6,394 bases of DNA from contig JAERMP010000143.1 of the NCBI GenBank assembly GCA_016844515.1, positions 1-6,394 on the forward strand, given 5' to 3'. The stretch is from Thermoleophilia bacterium. Lineage in GTDB: Bacteria > Actinomycetota > Thermoleophilia > Gaiellales > Gaiellaceae. How positions within the stretch are numbered: position 1 is the stretch's first letter; each line of letters begins with the position of its first letter. Below, piece after piece: positions 5,638 to 6,394 of this stretch. A program made the position numbers and the translations under genes. The notes under the pieces were generated by a model. It was not told the origin of the DNA and ran no database searches. It worked only from the letters and a program-made list of their open reading frames with translations.

Positions 5638-6084
5638 ATGCGCCGGATGATCGTCGCCGTCGTAACCGTCGTGGCGGTCGCCGCGTCGGCAGTGGTCGTC
5701 GCCATGGCATCGACGACCGCGGCGGGTCTTCCCGCGTACACGGACGGCTACCAGAAGTGGCCGAAGATCAACAAGAAGCCGTTCACGAAGTGCGGCCCCC
5801 CGTGCGCACACGGCGGTATCAAGAACGTCTACTCGAGCAAGAAGAAGGTCGGAGCGAAGTACCCGAACGGCACCGTCGTCGTGAAGTCGATAGCGCAGGC
5901 CGGCCAAAAGGGGATGCCGAACCAGGTCGCCGTCATGCGCAAGGTCGCCGGGCGCTGGAAGTACATCGAGTACCAGCTGTCGGGGTCGCGTTACAGCGTG
6001 ATCAGCGTGATCGGACAGGGCCAGTTCTGCGCTTCGTGCCACGCGCAGGCGAAGGCGAACGACTACGTCTTCACGAAGCGTTAG
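5638..6084 (+). CDS. Exported cytochrome P460-like c-type haem protein
   Basis: A 148-residue protein with an N-terminal signal peptide or anchor (MRRMIVAVVTVVAVAASAVV, then AMASTTAAG; possible cleavage near residues 25-30). It has one covalent haem-binding motif, CASCH (131-135), close to the C-terminus and followed by AQAKANDYVFTKR. A CxxCH followed by a D-[FY]-V-F-T ending, with an upstream GTVVVKS strand (78-84), is characteristic of the cytochrome P460 / cytochrome c'-beta family. Known members oxidise hydroxylamine or bind NO; in true P460 enzymes a lysine is cross-linked to the haem. K83 lies in the strand where I would look for it, but this cannot be settled by eye. Two further cysteines, KCGPPC (51-56), may form a disulfide. 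The protein is shorter than typical P460s. The start is ATG 5638, with no good Shine-Dalgarno; ATG 5647 is an alternative. It probably acts outside the membrane. Confidence 0.8.
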   Translation: MRRMIVAVVTVVAVAASAVVVAMASTTAAGLPAYTDGYQKWPKINKKPFTKCGPPCAHGGIKNVYSSKKKVGAKYPNGTVVVKSIAQAGQKGMPNQVAVMRKVAGRWKYIEYQLSGSRYSVISVIGQGQFCASCHAQAKANDYVFTKR

Positions 6085-6102
6085 CGCGAGCGTTACGGTC
6101 GG

Positions 6103-6258
6103 CTACGAAGCTGCTTTGCGGCGCTGATACGTCATGAAGAGCGCGACGATCCCGCCGAGAACGCAGATCAAGCCGATGACGATACCGACGACGCCGAGGA
6201 AGATCATGAACAGGACGCCGGCGACGATGAGTCCGAGACCGATGATGTTGACGGGCAT
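6103..6258 (-). CDS. Small membrane protein, 51 residues, unknown function
   Basis: A short minus-strand frame encodes 51 residues starting MPVNIIGLGL and ending in a basic tail, TYQRRKAAS. Residues 5-42 are almost entirely hydrophobic with several glycines (LGLIVAGVLFMIFLG, then GIVIGLICVLGGIVALF), consistent with two tightly packed transmembrane helices or one long one, with the positive tail in the cytoplasm. The hydrophobic run without charges is unlikely to arise by chance in a GC-rich antisense frame. ATG 6258 follows the Kbl-like gene's stop by 39 bp on the same strand, so co-transcription is likely. CGGGG sits only about 2 nt before the ATG, too close for a normal ribosome binding site. 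It converges on the P460-like gene with 18 bp between stops. I do not recognise a family. Confidence 0.68.
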   Translation of the reverse strand: MPVNIIGLGLIVAGVLFMIFLGVVGIVIGLICVLGGIVALFMTYQRRKAAS

Positions 6259-6297
6259 GCCCCGTGAATTCGCGTCCGCCCATCGGACTCCTGCGCG

Positions 6298-6394
6298 CTA
6301 CGACGATCGCACGGACTCGAACGCCGCGATCGCGCGCTCGAGGTGCTCGGACTCGAGCGCAGCGGACATCTGAACGCGCACGCGCGCCGTCCCC
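6298..6394 (-). CDS. Glycine C-acetyltransferase (Kbl)-like enzyme, C-terminal end only
   Basis: The last 31 residues before a TAG stop at 6300-6298 read GTARVRVQMSAALESEHLER and continue AIAAFESVRSS. This closely follows the C-terminal signature of 2-amino-3-ketobutyrate CoA ligase (in the E. coli enzyme ARIRTQMSAAHTPEQITRA), a PLP enzyme that uses CoA to split 2-amino-3-ketobutyrate into glycine and acetyl-CoA in threonine breakdown. Other alpha-oxoamine synthases (BioF, HemA, serine palmitoyltransferase) share the fold and end similarly, so the substrate is not certain. The usual histidine of SAAH is leucine here (SAAL). The rest of the gene is beyond the right edge. A small membrane-protein gene follows 39 bp downstream. 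Confidence 0.72.
   Translation of the reverse strand, partial: GTARVRVQMSAALESEHLERAIAAFESVRSS

Noticed and set aside
6085..6102. Terminator between the convergent P460-like and small membrane protein genes
   Set aside because: Only 18 bp, with no stem-loop or T-run visible.
5757..6137. Second plus-strand frame overlapping the P460-like gene
   Set aside because: A charged, motif-free translation in a shifted frame of a gene that has a signal peptide and CxxCH in the correct frame.

Overview
The window is GC-rich with strongly GC-biased third codon positions and GTG and TTG starts. There is almost no recognisable Shine-Dalgarno sequence before any gene, and several starts follow a TANNNT-like hexamer by 6-10 nt. 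This style fits a high-GC actinobacterium, possibly a deep-branching group such as Thermoleophilia, but no rRNA or marker gene is present to prove it. The window looks chromosomal: I see no tRNA, transposase, integrase, phage gene or CRISPR array.

Layout, left to right. (1) Positions 1-461, minus strand: the first 153 residues of a kynureninase-like, fold-type I PLP enzyme, cut by the window edge. (2) 494-2161, plus strand: a complete M14-family zinc carboxypeptidase without a signal peptide, head-to-head with the PLP enzyme across only 32 bp. (3) 2158-5465, minus strand: a row of four genes transcribed right to left. These are a full-length CzcD-like CDF metal exporter with a C-terminal cytoplasmic domain, a second and divergent CDF-like transporter (4-bp GTGA overlap), a third CDF transporter with a ten-histidine N-terminus, and a tandem-GNAT acetyltransferase whose stop codon interlocks with that of the carboxypeptidase. 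(4) 5638-6084, plus strand: a small exported c-type haem protein of the cytochrome P460 type, divergent from the CDF row across a 172-bp region with short palindromes. (5) 6103-6258, minus strand: a 51-residue membrane protein. (6) 6298-6394, minus strand: the last 31 residues of a glycine C-acetyltransferase (Kbl)-like PLP enzyme.

The main biological content is the CDF block. Three non-identical cation-diffusion-facilitator proteins lie next to each other, each with a different design. One has HxxxD sites plus the C-terminal domain. One has D/E and E/N(Q) at the site positions and ends in a Cys-rich tail. One has HxxxD sites, no C-terminal domain and a His-rich N-terminus. This suggests a division of labour or mixed oligomers in divalent metal export. 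No ArsR-, MerR- or Fur-type regulator lies in the window, so control must come from elsewhere or from the intergenic region at 5466-5637. The flanking enzymes point to amino-acid and peptide catabolism and are probably separate transcription units. All functional calls rest on reading motifs by eye; no database search was possible.
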